Positions 27,235-38,049 are shown, counted from the stretch's first letter. The stretch: DNA of 64,000 nt from Duganella radicis (GCF_009720825.1 NZ_WNKY01000001.1:124001-188000); one strand, 5' to 3'. The notes: generated by a model from the sequence alone, not told the origin. Program-made: numbers and translations.

Positions 27235-27843
27235 ATGCAATCCTTTACCGAAGCCATCTTGAGACTGTTTGACGATCTGGGCGATCGTCTGGCCGCGGCA
27301 GGCTTGCCCAGTGGCGCGGTGCGTGCCTATTTGTTTGGCGGTTGCGCCGTGCACATGTACGAACGCAATCGTGTGAGTGAAGATCTTGACGCAGAATTTG
27401 ACTACAATTTAATTCATCGCGATGACGTCTTGCTGGTGTTGAGCGAGTTGCCGGCGGTAGCCTACAGAAGTGTTGCGGGGAGAGAAGTTGGATTGAATAT
27501 AGACCGCCGATTCAATACGACGCTTTGTCCATTGCACATGGACTATCAGGATCGCGCAACGCAGCTGGAACGAGGCCAATCGGACGCATCGCCGCTGACA
27601 GTTTGGCTGCCAAATCCGATGGATGTTGCTATATCCAAGCTTGGCCGTTTATCGGTGGTGGACGTCGAGGATATTTTGGTATTGCTACAGGAACCTTCTG
27701 CCTCATGGGATGAGTTTGAACGCTTGGCGACCGAGGCGTCGCAATACTATGTTGGCAGGAATTTGGCCGGCACAATCGCTTATGTGAAACTCCAATGGCA
27801 AAGGAGGAAGGATAATGACGCCAGCTCAGAAGATGTTAAGTGA
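27235..27843 (+). CDS. Nucleotidyltransferase-like protein (DUF6036/AbiEii-like)
   Basis: A 202-residue cytosolic protein. The start at ATG 27235 follows a GGGAGG ribosome site. Residues 30-55 read LFGGCAVHMYERNRVSEDLDAEFD, split here as a GG motif, spacer and S-x-DLD metal-site motif, as in MNT/AbiEii nucleotidyltransferases. A later helical part contains NPMDVAISKLGRLSVVDVEDI, typical of these proteins' C-terminal half. It overlaps the next gene by 29 bp and both are lower in GC than neighbours. Members of this fold act as toxins, antitoxins or resistance enzymes; which applies here is unknown. Confidence 0.65.
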   Translation: MQSFTEAILRLFDDLGDRLAAAGLPSGAVRAYLFGGCAVHMYERNRVSEDLDAEFDYNLIHRDDVLLVLSELPAVAYRSVAGREVGLNIDRRFNTTLCPLHMDYQDRATQLERGQSDASPLTVWLPNPMDVAISKLGRLSVVDVEDILVLLQEPSASWDEFERLATEASQYYVGRNLAGTIAYVKLQWQRRKDNDASSEDVK

Positions 27844-28192
27844 TATCGCGCAAAATGGACTGCACGGTGTCGATCATGAATATATTATTTATCTTGCGAA
27901 AGCTATCTGGTATTACGATTTGCTGCCAGATCTGGGCGCACTGGACGGGCCATTTCGTAATGACGTCGGTTATTTTTCAGACTCGCTGGCGCATTTTAGT
28001 GTTCTCCCGGCAGAGCAAAGTCGAAAGCTGCGTGCCGCGTTGCTGCCGTACAAGCCGGCGGCGCCTTGCGATGATCCGGATCTAAACGATCCGCTCGCTA
28101 GGGAGTGGCACTCCAGTTGCGACATCATGCCGTTTTACGCCGACATTCTTCAATTCCAGACGCGCCATTACGCCGCAGGCTGGCCCAGGTAG
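27815..28192 (+). CDS. Small hypothetical partner of the nucleotidyltransferase-like gene
   Basis: A 125-residue acidic soluble protein (opens MTPAQKMLSDIAQNGLHG) with no signal peptide, membrane segment or domain I recognise. It starts inside the previous gene behind a strong AAGGAGG ribosome site, so the two are made together. The overlap, small size and lower GC suggest a linked two-gene module. No helix-turn-helix or nuclease motif is visible. Confidence 0.7.
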   Translation: MTPAQKMLSDIAQNGLHGVDHEYIIYLAKAIWYYDLLPDLGALDGPFRNDVGYFSDSLAHFSVLPAEQSRKLRAALLPYKPAAPCDDPDLNDPLAREWHSSCDIMPFYADILQFQTRHYAAGWPR

Positions 28193-28282
28193 GTTTTTTT
28201 ATCGTTTTCCGGGAACCCCCTTTCGGCTTGTGCTGTCTAACCACAGCAAGTTGAGCCGTGTGACGATACCCTGGGGGATGAT

Positions 28283-29323
28283 ATGGACCTGATGAAATAT
28301 CTGGTGGGACTGCTTGCGGTCGCCGCCAGTTGCTCTGCTGTTGCGGCGCCTTTGTTGTCGGAAGGTTTTAACGATGTGGCCGCGCTGCCGGCTGGGGGCT
28401 GGGTGTTGCTGAATCAGAGCGCGCCGCCCGGCAGCACCGGCTGGTTCCAGGGCAATCCCGCATTCTTCCCGGCGGCCGCCGGCCCGGCCGATTCCTACCT
28501 CGCTGCCAACTTCAACAACGCCGCGTTCGGCGGCACGGTCAGTAATTGGCTGCTGACGCCGCAAGTGCTGCTGGCCAATGGCGAATCGCTGAACTTCTCG
28601 CTGCGCCTGCTTGGTGAGGGCGTGCTGGACCGGGTGGAGGTGTATTTCAGCAGCAAGGGAGGCAGCACCGACCTTGCCGACTTCGCTTTACTGGGCGCTT
28701 TTGAATCCGATACCGATACCGGCTGGCAGGACCGCGGCTTGCTGATCAATGGCCTGGCCGCGCCGGCCAGCGGCCGCTATGCCTTCCGCTATGTGGTCGA
28801 TGACACCAGCCTCAACGGCAACTACATCGGCATCGACACGGTCAGCATCAACGCCATCCCCACCCCCGGCACGGTGGCGTTGGTGTGCCTGGGCGCGCTG
28901 GCGCTGATGGCGCCGCCGCGGACGCGCCGCCGGCGCCGCAACTGGCTGCTGGCCGCCGGCCTGGCCGCCACCGGCACGGCGGCGCAGGCCGCGCCCGACG
29001 GCGTCATGCGCTTCCCCCATGTGCAGGTGGTGAACCAGCCGGCGCCGCCGTCCAGGCCGGAGCAGGGCGGTTTCATGGCCTACAAGGACCCGGTCACCGG
29101 CCAGCTGACCGGCCCCGATCCCGAGCAGGCCGCGTTGCTGACCGCGGCCGCGCGCGCGCCGGCGCCGCTGGTGCGGCAAGCGCGCCCGGCGACGCGTCCG
29201 GTGCAGGGCGGGGGCGTCAGCCTGATGCTGGACGACCGCCAGGTGCGCTACGCCATGGCCCGCAAGGCGCCCGACGGCAGCATCAGCGAAAGTTGCGAAC
29301 CGGCGCCGGGAGAACTGAAATGA
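28283..29323 (+). CDS. Choice-of-anchor J-type exported protein with internal PEP-CTERM signal
   Basis: A 346-residue protein. Signal peptide to VAAP at about 22. A jelly-roll domain (residues 24-190) has the choice-of-anchor J pattern: LLSEGFNDV, LPAGGWVLLNQS, STGWFQGN and NWLLTPQ. A PEP-CTERM-like signal follows at 193-220 (PTPG, hydrophobic stretch, then RTRRRRR). Instead of ending there, the chain continues with a second signal-like hydrophobic segment (WLLAAGLAATGTAAQA) and about 105 residues containing GGFMAYKDPVTGQL and GGGVSLMLDDRQV. The tail resembles a separate secreted protein, as if two genes had fused. Its stop overlaps the metalloprotease start (ATGA). Confidence 0.8.
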   Translation: MDLMKYLVGLLAVAASCSAVAAPLLSEGFNDVAALPAGGWVLLNQSAPPGSTGWFQGNPAFFPAAAGPADSYLAANFNNAAFGGTVSNWLLTPQVLLANGESLNFSLRLLGEGVLDRVEVYFSSKGGSTDLADFALLGAFESDTDTGWQDRGLLINGLAAPASGRYAFRYVVDDTSLNGNYIGIDTVSINAIPTPGTVALVCLGALALMAPPRTRRRRRNWLLAAGLAATGTAAQAAPDGVMRFPHVQVVNQPAPPSRPEQGGFMAYKDPVTGQLTGPDPEQAALLTAAARAPAPLVRQARPATRPVQGGGVSLMLDDRQVRYAMARKAPDGSISESCEPAPGELK

Positions 29324-30723
29324 AAACCCTGCTGACGGCCATCATGGCCATGCTGATCGCCTCCGCCAGCTGGGCCGCCGCCACCATCACCATCGTCAAC
29401 GGCGACCCGCCCGGCAGCGGCTTCAACGACCCCACGCCGGCCGTTCCGGTCGGCGGCAACACCGGTACCACGCTGGGCGCGCAGCGCCTCAACGCCTTCC
29501 AGGCCGCCGCCAGCAAATGGGGCGAGACGCTGGACAGCGGCGTGCCGATCCGCGTGCTGGCCACGTGGGAAGCCTTGCCCTGCACCGATACCGCCGCCGT
29601 GCTGGGCAGCGCCGGCGCGCTGGAGGTGTTTGCCGATTTTCCGGAAGCCCCGCAGCGCAACGCCTGGTTCGGCAAGGCCGAAACCAACAAGCTGATCGGC
29701 TTCGACGCCGATCCCGCCACGCCCGACATCCGCGCGCGCTTCAACGTCAACCTCGGCCAGCCGGGCTGTTTCACCGGCTCGCCATTCTATCTGGGGCTGG
29801 ACAACAACCATGGCGCCAACACCGACCTGGTGACGGTGCTGCTGCACGAATTCGCCCACGGCCTCGGCTTCCAGACCTACACCGACGACCAGACCGGCGA
29901 GCTGCTGGCCGGCATTCCCAGCATCTGGGATTACTTCCTGCTCGACACCAGCACCGGCAAGGTGTGGAAGGACATGAGCAACGCCGGGCGCGCGGCCTCG
30001 GCCGTCAGGTCCGGCAAGCTGGTGTGGAGCGGGGTACGGGTGACTAACGCCGCGCAGCTGGTGCTGCAAGCCGGCACGCCCATCCTCACGCTGCTGACGC
30101 CGCCCGAGGTGGCGGGCGTGATCCAGATCGGCACCGCCGCCTTCGGTCCGCCACTCAGTTCGCCCGGCCTGACCGGCGAAGTAATGCCGGTGGTCGACAC
30201 GTCGCCCGACCTGGGCCTGGCTTGCGCGCCGCTGTCCGCTATCAACGCGCAGGCGGTGAAAGGCAAGATCGCGCTGATTGACCGCGGCGTTTGCACCTTC
30301 GTGGTCAAGGTGCGCAATGTGCAGGAGGCCGGCGCCATCGGCGCGATTATCGCGGACAACGTGCCGGGCGCGCCGCCGCCGGGGCTGGGTGGCAGCGATG
30401 CGCGCATCGTCATCCCGGCGGTGCGCATCACGCTGGAGGATGGGCTGGCGCTCAAGCAGGCGCTGGCCAGGCGCACGCGCACGCATTCCGGCCTGTTTGC
30501 CAATCTGGGCGTGAACCTGGCGGTGCGCGCCGGCACCGATGCGCTGGGCCGGGTGCTGATGTACGCGCCGCGCCCCAACCAGCCGGGGTCGTCGGTGTCG
30601 CACTACGATACCAGTGCCACGCCCAATCAGCTGATGGAGCCGGCCATCAACGCCGACCTGAAGCACGAGGTCAGGCCGCCGTTCGACCTGACCTTCCCGC
30701 TGTTGAGGGATATCGGCTGGTAA
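29320..30723 (+). CDS. PA-domain zinc metalloprotease, secreted
   Basis: A 467-residue protein, signal peptide ending ASASWAA. The zinc site is HEFAHGLGF at residue 176 (HExxHxxG/F type), with a candidate Met-turn in NQLMEPAI near the C-terminus. A protease-associated (PA) domain is inserted at about 310-390 (KGKIALIDRGVCTF, VQEAGAIGAIIADN). The start at 29320 is chosen for the ATGA coupling to the PEP-CTERM gene and for the signal peptide. It is likely to act on cell-surface or exported proteins; a link to processing of its operon partner is inference. Confidence 0.85.
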   Translation: MKTLLTAIMAMLIASASWAAATITIVNGDPPGSGFNDPTPAVPVGGNTGTTLGAQRLNAFQAAASKWGETLDSGVPIRVLATWEALPCTDTAAVLGSAGALEVFADFPEAPQRNAWFGKAETNKLIGFDADPATPDIRARFNVNLGQPGCFTGSPFYLGLDNNHGANTDLVTVLLHEFAHGLGFQTYTDDQTGELLAGIPSIWDYFLLDTSTGKVWKDMSNAGRAASAVRSGKLVWSGVRVTNAAQLVLQAGTPILTLLTPPEVAGVIQIGTAAFGPPLSSPGLTGEVMPVVDTSPDLGLACAPLSAINAQAVKGKIALIDRGVCTFVVKVRNVQEAGAIGAIIADNVPGAPPPGLGGSDARIVIPAVRITLEDGLALKQALARRTRTHSGLFANLGVNLAVRAGTDALGRVLMYAPRPNQPGSSVSHYDTSATPNQLMEPAINADLKHEVRPPFDLTFPLLRDIGW

Positions 30724-30738
30724 GCATCGGCCGCCGGC

Positions 30739-31071
30739 TCAGGCCGGCGCGGTGGTGACGTATTCGAAGATGCGCTCGGCGCAGTCCTCGGAAATGGTGA
30801 GGAAGCGCGCGCCATTGCGGAAGCGGCCGTGGGTGCCGACCGGGGCGCTGTGCAGCACCGTCAGCGTGATCTCGTTGCGGATGGCGCTGCCGGGAAAGCT
30901 GAAATGCAGCACGAACTGCTGGTTGACGGGCATCGGACGGTCGCTGACAAAGGCCACGCCCATGCGCGAGATATCGATGATCTGCACGGTGGTGGTGTTC
31001 TTGCCATGAATGTCAGTGATGTAGGCGTCTACTTGCAGCAGGCGCCTGACATGCTCGCGTCTCGGGTCCAT
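30739..31071 (-). CDS. PilZ-domain c-di-GMP-binding protein
   Basis: A single-domain 110-residue PilZ protein. The c-di-GMP motifs are both visible: RREHVRR at residues 4-10 and DISRMGVAF near 33-41 (D/N-x-S-x-x-G). No output domain is attached, so it probably works by binding a partner. It follows the metalloprotease on the opposite strand. Another c-di-GMP gene, the EAL-GGDEF protein, lies at 61593, but they are far apart. Confidence 0.85.
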   Translation of the reverse strand: MDPRREHVRRLLQVDAYITDIHGKNTTTVQIIDISRMGVAFVSDRPMPVNQQFVLHFSFPGSAIRNEITLTVLHSAPVGTHGRFRNGARFLTISEDCAERIFEYVTTAPA

Positions 31072-31183
31072 CGTTGTTTGGGATAACCTCTAAAAGCGCT
31101 AGTATGACAGATCCGCCGCCCACACCGCCAGCGCCGTGCGCTGCCGCACAGTCGCGCGTTGTGTTCCTTGCTACTTTGGCCGC

Positions 31184-32575
<1,392 letters not shown>

Positions 32576-33588
32576 GTCGCCGATATCCAGCACCAGGCGC
32601 TTTTTCACCAGCGTGTAGCTGGCGTCCTTCAAGGTGGGCAGGTGCTGCACGTCGCTGGCGCCCTCGGTGTCGATCTCGTAGATGCGTACATAATCCTTGT
32701 ACGAACCGTCATCGGCCTGTACGCCGGCGCGTTCCATCACCAGCATGCGCTTCTGGCTCAGCGACAGAATCTCCGAGATGCCGTTGTCGGCGTATTTCCC
32801 CTTGCCCGGCGTGGCTGGAATCGGCTCCAGCGGATAGGCATACTGGCCCAGCACCTTGCCATCGCGCGTGAAGTGGGTGATGCGGTTGACCGCGCCGTGC
32901 AGCGGCGTCGGCTCCGGACCATCCTGATACATTGGGCCTTCCAGCGATACCCACAGGCTGCGCCCATCCGGCGTAAAGCTCAGGCCTTCAAAGCTCTGGT
33001 TATTGCGCGGCCCGAATTTGTTCTCCTTCGATACGGTGAACAGCGGCGGCAGCGGCAGCGTGTCCTGGTAACGGCCATCCGGCGCCGCGCGGCGGATGAA
33101 GGGATCGAGCGACAGCGCGACATCGCCCTCGCTGCCATACCAGATGCTGCCATCGAGCGGATCGACGCGCAGGGTTTCAAGGTCCGGCACCACGCCGTTG
33201 GTGCGCTTGTATTCCTCGCGCGACGGATAGCCGCTGCCATCTGGTTGCAGCAGCGTCGCCACGCCGGTCAGCTCCACCGACTTGAAGGAGCGCTCGTCGT
33301 AGGACAGCCTGGCGCGGTAGTAGCGGGCCGGATTGAATTGCGAGCGGTCGTCGCTGATCATGATCCATTCGTCGCGCGCGGCGTCGTAGTCGATCCCGGA
33401 CAGACCGCCCACTGTCGTGCCCTGGAACTGGTGGCGCCACGGCAGGCGTTGTTCGCCGATGAAGCGCAGGCTGCCGACGGTGAGATCAGAGCCAGCCGGT
33501 TTTTGCTGGGCGAACGGGGCGCACGCGCTCAGGGCGAGCGTGCAGGCGAGGGTGATGAGCGTCTTTTTCATGGACGCGCATCATAACA

Positions 33589-34014
33589 TCACTTGCGCTT
33601 GCAGTTAGGACAAGTACCCTTGATGAGGAAATCGATCTCCTGCGTCTCGAATCCTTCCGGCAGTTCGATCTGGCGCGGCAGTGTCACGTTGGTGAAGCAG
33701 GTCACCTGTTCGCACTTGGTACACTGGAAGTGCGCGTGTTCGTGCGCGTGGTGGCCGGCGCCCGCGCTGAAGCGCCACACCTGGTCGGCGCCGGCGATGC
33801 GGTGGATCAGCTCATGCTCGGTCAGCCATTCGAGCACGCGGTACAGCGTGACCGGGTCCAGCTCCGCGTGCGCCTGCCGCGCGAGGTGGGACTGGATCTC
33901 GTGATGGGTCAGCGATTTGTCCTGCGTGAGCAAAAAATCAAGCACCAGCACGCGCTGGCGGGTGACGCGCGCGCCGGTCGAGCGGATTTGAGATTCGGCG
34001 ATGGAGGTTTGCAT
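33589..34014 (-). CDS. Fur-family metal repressor, Zur-like
   Basis: A 141-residue Fur-superfamily regulator. The winged helix is at residues 15-85 (VTRQRVLVLDFLL, DPVTLYRVLEWLTEH). A histidine-rich HHAHEHAHFQC and two CxxC pairs (CTKC, CPNC) form the structural zinc site. Short length and the metal-uptake neighbours suggest zinc-sensing Zur rather than Fur, but this is inference. Divergent from a small membrane-exported protein and a TonB receptor; I could not identify a clear palindromic Zur box in the 31-bp gap. Confidence 0.82.
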   Translation of the reverse strand: MQTSIAESQIRSTGARVTRQRVLVLDFLLTQDKSLTHHEIQSHLARQAHAELDPVTLYRVLEWLTEHELIHRIAGADQVWRFSAGAGHHAHEHAHFQCTKCEQVTCFTNVTLPRQIELPEGFETQEIDFLIKGTCPNCKRK

Positions 34015-34045
34015 CCCGCCATCTTATCACGCTAGAATATCGGCC

Positions 34046-34387
34046 ATGATTCGCCGCCCGCCAATAGTTCATGTGTTGCTCGCGCTTCTGCTGCTCCTGA
34101 CGCAGCAGATCGGGATCACCCACGTCTATACCCACTGGAGCGGCGCAGAGCAGCAAAATGTCCAGCTGACTGACGAAGACCAGGCCGAGCACCGCAAGCG
34201 CGTGGCGGTCCACAAGGTCTGCGCGGAATGCGTGTCGGTGGCGCAGATGGCCGCGGCCATCACCAGTTCGCCGCTGACGCTGGCCGTTTCCACCCTCAGC
34301 ACCGGCCCGGTCGTCATCGAGGCCACGCTGCCCGCTTGCGAGCGGACCACTTGCGTCTTCCAATCCCGCGCGCCTCCTCTGGCCTGA
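34046..34387 (+). CDS. Small exported cysteine-containing protein upstream of a TonB receptor
   Basis: A 113-residue protein with an N-terminal hydrophobic segment (VHVLLALLLLLTQQ), acting as signal peptide or anchor. It then has a short soluble part with two cysteines in HKVCAECVS, and Cys in LPACERTTC near the end. The layout (small exported Cys/His protein directly before a TonB receptor) parallels the DUF2946 gene at 42738. It lies between the Zur-like repressor and the receptor, so it is probably metal-regulated. Function unknown. Confidence 0.65.
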   Translation: MIRRPPIVHVLLALLLLLTQQIGITHVYTHWSGAEQQNVQLTDEDQAEHRKRVAVHKVCAECVSVAQMAAAITSSPLTLAVSTLSTGPVVIEATLPACERTTCVFQSRAPPLA

Positions 34388-34481
34388 CACCCAAAATCCG
34401 TCCCGAGTTTTGAGTTATTCGCCGCAGCGCGCCGCAAGGACGCGCCGCGCGAGCCGTTATCTATTTTGCCAGAGGTTTTAC

Positions 34482-36425
34482 ATGAATATTCAACGCACGC
34501 TGCTGGCCAGCGCGATCCTGTCCGCCTATTCCTTCGCTTTCGCCCAGACGGCCGTGGTGCCGCAAGTGGTGGTCACCGCCAACCCGTTCGGCAATAGCGC
34601 CAACGACCAGATCCTGACCCCGGCCAAGGTGCTGGCCGGCGATGAGCTGCGCGACAAAGCCGGCAGCTCGCTGGGCGAAACGCTGTCGCAGGAACTGGGC
34701 GTGTCGGCATCGGCGTTTGGTGCCGGCGCTTCGCGCCCCATCATTCGCGGCATGGAAGGGGCGCGCGTCAAGATGCTGGAGAATGGCATGGCCGTCTCCG
34801 ACGTCTCCGGCCTGTCCAACGACCACGCGGTGGCGGCGGAAGGCGCGACCGCCCAGCAAATCGAAATCCTGCGCGGCCCGGCCGCGCTGCTGTATGGTTC
34901 GGGCGCGATCGGTGGCCTGGTCAACGTGGTGAACGAACGCATTCCGACCGCGCTGGAGCCCAAGCTGACCGGCCAGATGGAAGCGCGCGGCAGCACCGTT
35001 GACAGTGGCCGCAACGTCTCCGGCACGCTGGATGGCGCGGTCGATAAGCTGGCCTGGCACATCGACGGCAATCTGCGTAATGCGGACGACTACAACACAC
35101 CGGTCGGCCGGCTGGCGCACTCGGACACCCGCTCGCGCACTGGCGGCATCGGCGGCTCGTACATCGATAACTGGGGCTTCATCGGCGTATCGGCCTCGCG
35201 TCTGTCGAATGTGTACGGCATCCCAAGCGCGGAGGGTTCCAAGATCGACCAGAAGCAAAACCGCTTCGACATCGACAGCCTGGTGAAATCGCCGTTTGAA
35301 GGCTTTGAGAGCTTCAAGTTCAAGGCCGGCTACACCGACTACAAGCACGCCGAAATCGGCGAAGACGGCGCACCGGAAGTACTGTTCAAGAATCATTCGC
35401 TGGAAACCCGTTTTGAGCTGACCCACAAGCCGGTGGCCGGCTGGCACGGCACCTTCGGCGTGCAAACCGAGAACACCAACTTCTCGGCGCTGAGCGCGGA
35501 AGGCGGCCCGGATACCGTGCCGGTCACGCACTCGACCTCCAACGCCGCCTTCCTGGTGGAAGAAACCGACTTCGGCCCGGTGAAATTCAACGCTGGCGGC
35601 CGCGTGGAGCGCGTCAAGCGCGAGCCGGTGACGGGCGTGAACCGCTCGTTCAACCTGCAATCGGCATCGGTGGGCGGCCAGTGGCCGTTCGTGCATGGCT
35701 ATGCGCTGGGCGCGACCTTCTCGTACGCGCAGCGCGCACCGTCGACCGAGGAACTGTATTCCGCCGGACCGCACGACGCCACCGTCACCTTCGACATCGG
35801 CAACGCCGATTTCAGGAAGGAGACTTCGCGCAATATCGAAATCAATGTGCAGAAGACCACGGGCCTGCTGCGCTGGAAGGCCAACGTGTTCCGCAACAAG
35901 GTCAGTGATTTCATCTACGGCCACATCACCGGCAATCTGCTGGATGAAGAGGGCAATCCCGGCGACGAGCTACGTGAGCGCATCTTCGAGCAGGCCGACG
36001 CCACGATTCAGGGCGCGGAGGCGGAGCTGGAATACAACCCGACTGGCGCCGGCTGGTCGGGCCGCGTGTTCGCCGACACCTCGCACGGCAAGCTGGAACG
36101 TGGCGGCAGCCTGCCGCTGCAACCGGCCACCCGTGTCGGCATCAGCACCGCTTACAAGATGGGCGCTTGGCGCGCAGGCCTGTCGCTGGTGCACGCGCAG
36201 TCGCAGGACCGTCTGGCTTCGTTCGAAACCACCGACACGCCGGGCTACAACCAGCTGAACGCCAATGTCTCCTACACGCAGAAAGCGGGCGACTATGACC
36301 TGACCTGGTTCCTGCTGGCGAAGAACCTGACGAATGAAGAGATCCGCGTTTCGACCTCGGTATTGAAAGATATCGCGCCGCTGCCGGGCCGTAACGTGGT
36401 GTTTGGCGTGCGCGCCAAATTCTAA
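34482..36425 (+). CDS. TonB-dependent receptor, candidate zinc receptor (ZnuD-like)
   Basis: A 647-residue receptor starting MNIQRTLLASAIL, with an AGAGG ribosome site. TonB-box-like VVPQVVVTANP, then plug motifs SRPIIRGMEGARVKMLENG, QIEILRGPAALLYGSG and GGLVNVV. The barrel ends ARNVVFGVRAKF-like with a terminal Phe (PLPGRNVVFGVRAKF). Size and plug are those of the ZnuD group, and the divergent Zur-like gene supports zinc. The His/Asp-rich loop seen in neisserial ZnuD is not obvious, so the substrate is a moderate inference. Confidence 0.85.
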   Translation: MNIQRTLLASAILSAYSFAFAQTAVVPQVVVTANPFGNSANDQILTPAKVLAGDELRDKAGSSLGETLSQELGVSASAFGAGASRPIIRGMEGARVKMLENGMAVSDVSGLSNDHAVAAEGATAQQIEILRGPAALLYGSGAIGGLVNVVNERIPTALEPKLTGQMEARGSTVDSGRNVSGTLDGAVDKLAWHIDGNLRNADDYNTPVGRLAHSDTRSRTGGIGGSYIDNWGFIGVSASRLSNVYGIPSAEGSKIDQKQNRFDIDSLVKSPFEGFESFKFKAGYTDYKHAEIGEDGAPEVLFKNHSLETRFELTHKPVAGWHGTFGVQTENTNFSALSAEGGPDTVPVTHSTSNAAFLVEETDFGPVKFNAGGRVERVKREPVTGVNRSFNLQSASVGGQWPFVHGYALGATFSYAQRAPSTEELYSAGPHDATVTFDIGNADFRKETSRNIEINVQKTTGLLRWKANVFRNKVSDFIYGHITGNLLDEEGNPGDELRERIFEQADATIQGAEAELEYNPTGAGWSGRVFADTSHGKLERGGSLPLQPATRVGISTAYKMGAWRAGLSLVHAQSQDRLASFETTDTPGYNQLNANVSYTQKAGDYDLTWFLLAKNLTNEEIRVSTSVLKDIAPLPGRNVVFGVRAKF

Positions 36426-37129
36426 ACGTGCAGGCTGTCGAAGATGGCGGCCTTTAGCTGGGCCGCCTCCGCGTCGCCGCGCTTGCGCGGGGCCGGGCCG
36501 GGATGGAACTCGGTCAGGCCGCCGTCCAGCAGCACGATGCGGTCGCTCAGGTAGAGCGCTTCGTCGATGTCGTGCGTGACCAGCAGCACGGTGAGCTTGT
36601 GCTGGTAGGCGACCTTCAACAGCAAGTCTTGCAGTTTCATGCGGGTGAAGGCGTCGACGGCGGAGAAGGGCTCGTCGAGCAGCAGCACGCGTGGTTGCGT
36701 GAACAGGCCGCGCGCGATGGCTGCGCGTTGCGCCTGTCCGCCGGAGAGCTGCTTGGGCAGGGCATGGGCGTGGTCTTGCAGGCCCACTTCGGCCAGCAGG
36801 CGCGTGACCAATCGTTGCGACGCCAGCGCGTTGTTGCTGTCGAAGGCGACGTTTTCCGCCACTGTCAGCCAGGGGAACAGGCGCGGTTCCTGGAAGATGA
36901 AGCCGATGTCGCCGCTGGCGCCTGTCAGCGGCGTGCCGGCCAGTTTGATCTGGCCTTTGAAATTGCGGTCGAGGCCAGAGGCGATCGACAGCAGGCTACT
37001 TTTGCCGCAGCCGCTGGCGCCGATCAGGCTGACGACTTCGCCCTGCTGTAGTTGCAGGCTGACGTCGCGCAGGATGGTGCGGGCGCCGTAGCGCTTTTCT
37101 TCAACGTGAATATCGAGTGCAATGCTCAT
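36422..37129 (-). CDS. ABC transporter ATP-binding protein (sulfonate/nitrate/taurine type)
   Basis: A 235-residue ATPase. Walker A GASGCGKSS, Q-loop FIFQEPRLFPW, signature LSGGQAQRAA, Walker B VLLLDEPFSAVD and switch THDIDEA. This is the SsuB/TauB/NrtD subfamily. The start at 37129 (MSIALD) gives an ATGA overlap with the permease stop. Last gene of a binding protein - permease - ATPase operon; its stop overlaps the TonB receptor stop on the other strand by 3 bp. Confidence 0.92.
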   Translation of the reverse strand: MSIALDIHVEEKRYGARTILRDVSLQLQQGEVVSLIGASGCGKSSLLSIASGLDRNFKGQIKLAGTPLTGASGDIGFIFQEPRLFPWLTVAENVAFDSNNALASQRLVTRLLAEVGLQDHAHALPKQLSGGQAQRAAIARGLFTQPRVLLLDEPFSAVDAFTRMKLQDLLLKVAYQHKLTVLLVTHDIDEALYLSDRIVLLDGGLTEFHPGPAPRKRGDAEAAQLKAAIFDSLHV

Positions 37130-38049
37130 GCGTAGCTGTCGCGCCATGCGAGGCTGCGTTTTTCAATGACGGCCATCAGCGTGTCGCTGATTTTGCCGAG
37201 GATAGCCAGCAGGAAGATGGCCGCCAGTACGATGTCGGCGCGGCTGGTTTCGCGGCCGTCCGAGAGCAGGTAGCCGAGGCCTTTGCTGGCCGCGATCAAT
37301 TCTGCCGCCACCATGAACATCCAGGCGAGACTGAGGCCGTTGCGCAAGCCGGTGAGGATGGCCGGCAAGGCGGCCGGCAGCAGCACGCGCTTTGTCAGGG
37401 CGATGTTGGATAGGCGGTAAAGCCGCGCGACTTCAATCAGCTTGCGGTCCACGGCGCGTATGCCGGAGGCCACGCCCATGTAGATGGGGAAGAAGGCGCC
37501 GATGGCGATCAGGACGATTTTTGGCGCTTCGTCGATGCCGAGCCAGAGCAGCAGCAAGGGCACCCAGGCCAATGACGGGATGGCGCGCAGGGCCTGGAAT
37601 GTGGGATCAAGAATGGCTTCGGCGTGGCGGCTCAAGCCGACGGTTGCGCCGAGCAGGATCGCCAGCAGCGCGCCGGCCGCGAAACCCGCCGCCACGCGTG
37701 CCGTGCTGGCGGCGATGTGACCGGGCAGGCCTTGTGCGCCGAGGTCGCGCAGCGTGTCGAGGATTTGCGTTGGCGCCGGCATGAGGTTAGATGGAATCAG
37801 TCCGCCGCGCACCGAGAATTCAATCGTCAGCAGGGCCGCCAACGGCAGCAACAACGCAAGCAAAATCCGCCGCACGCGTTCGCCCGCTGCCGCCCGCGCG
37901 ACAGCAGCGACCCCGGCTTGCGCCACTCGCGCAGCCGACGCCAACTCCGCCGCATCCGCAACCGACGGCGCATCCAACTGCGCCGCATCGCGCCCTATAC
38001 CCGCGCGCCGACGCTCCGCGTGGGCTGGGGCGACCAGTTGGCTGCTCAT
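37126..38049 (-). CDS. ABC transporter permease (sulfonate/nitrate/taurine type)
   Basis: A 307-residue permease with five or six membrane segments and the EAA loop (ILPAALPAILTGLRNGLSLAW region). It has an unusually long, Ala-rich hydrophilic N-terminus of about 60 residues before the first membrane segment; a later start could be used, but the annotated one gives an ATGA overlap with the binding-protein gene. It forms the membrane channel of the importer. Confidence 0.9.
   Translation of the reverse strand: MSSQLVAPAHAERRRAGIGRDAAQLDAPSVADAAELASAARVAQAGVAAVARAAAGERVRRILLALLLPLAALLTIEFSVRGGLIPSNLMPAPTQILDTLRDLGAQGLPGHIAASTARVAAGFAAGALLAILLGATVGLSRHAEAILDPTFQALRAIPSLAWVPLLLLWLGIDEAPKIVLIAIGAFFPIYMGVASGIRAVDRKLIEVARLYRLSNIALTKRVLLPAALPAILTGLRNGLSLAWMFMVAAELIAASKGLGYLLSDGRETSRADIVLAAIFLLAILGKISDTLMAVIEKRSLAWRDSYA

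Noticed and set aside
34015..34045. Zur box between the Zur-like gene and its neighbour
   Set aside because: No convincing palindrome could be found in the 31-bp gap.
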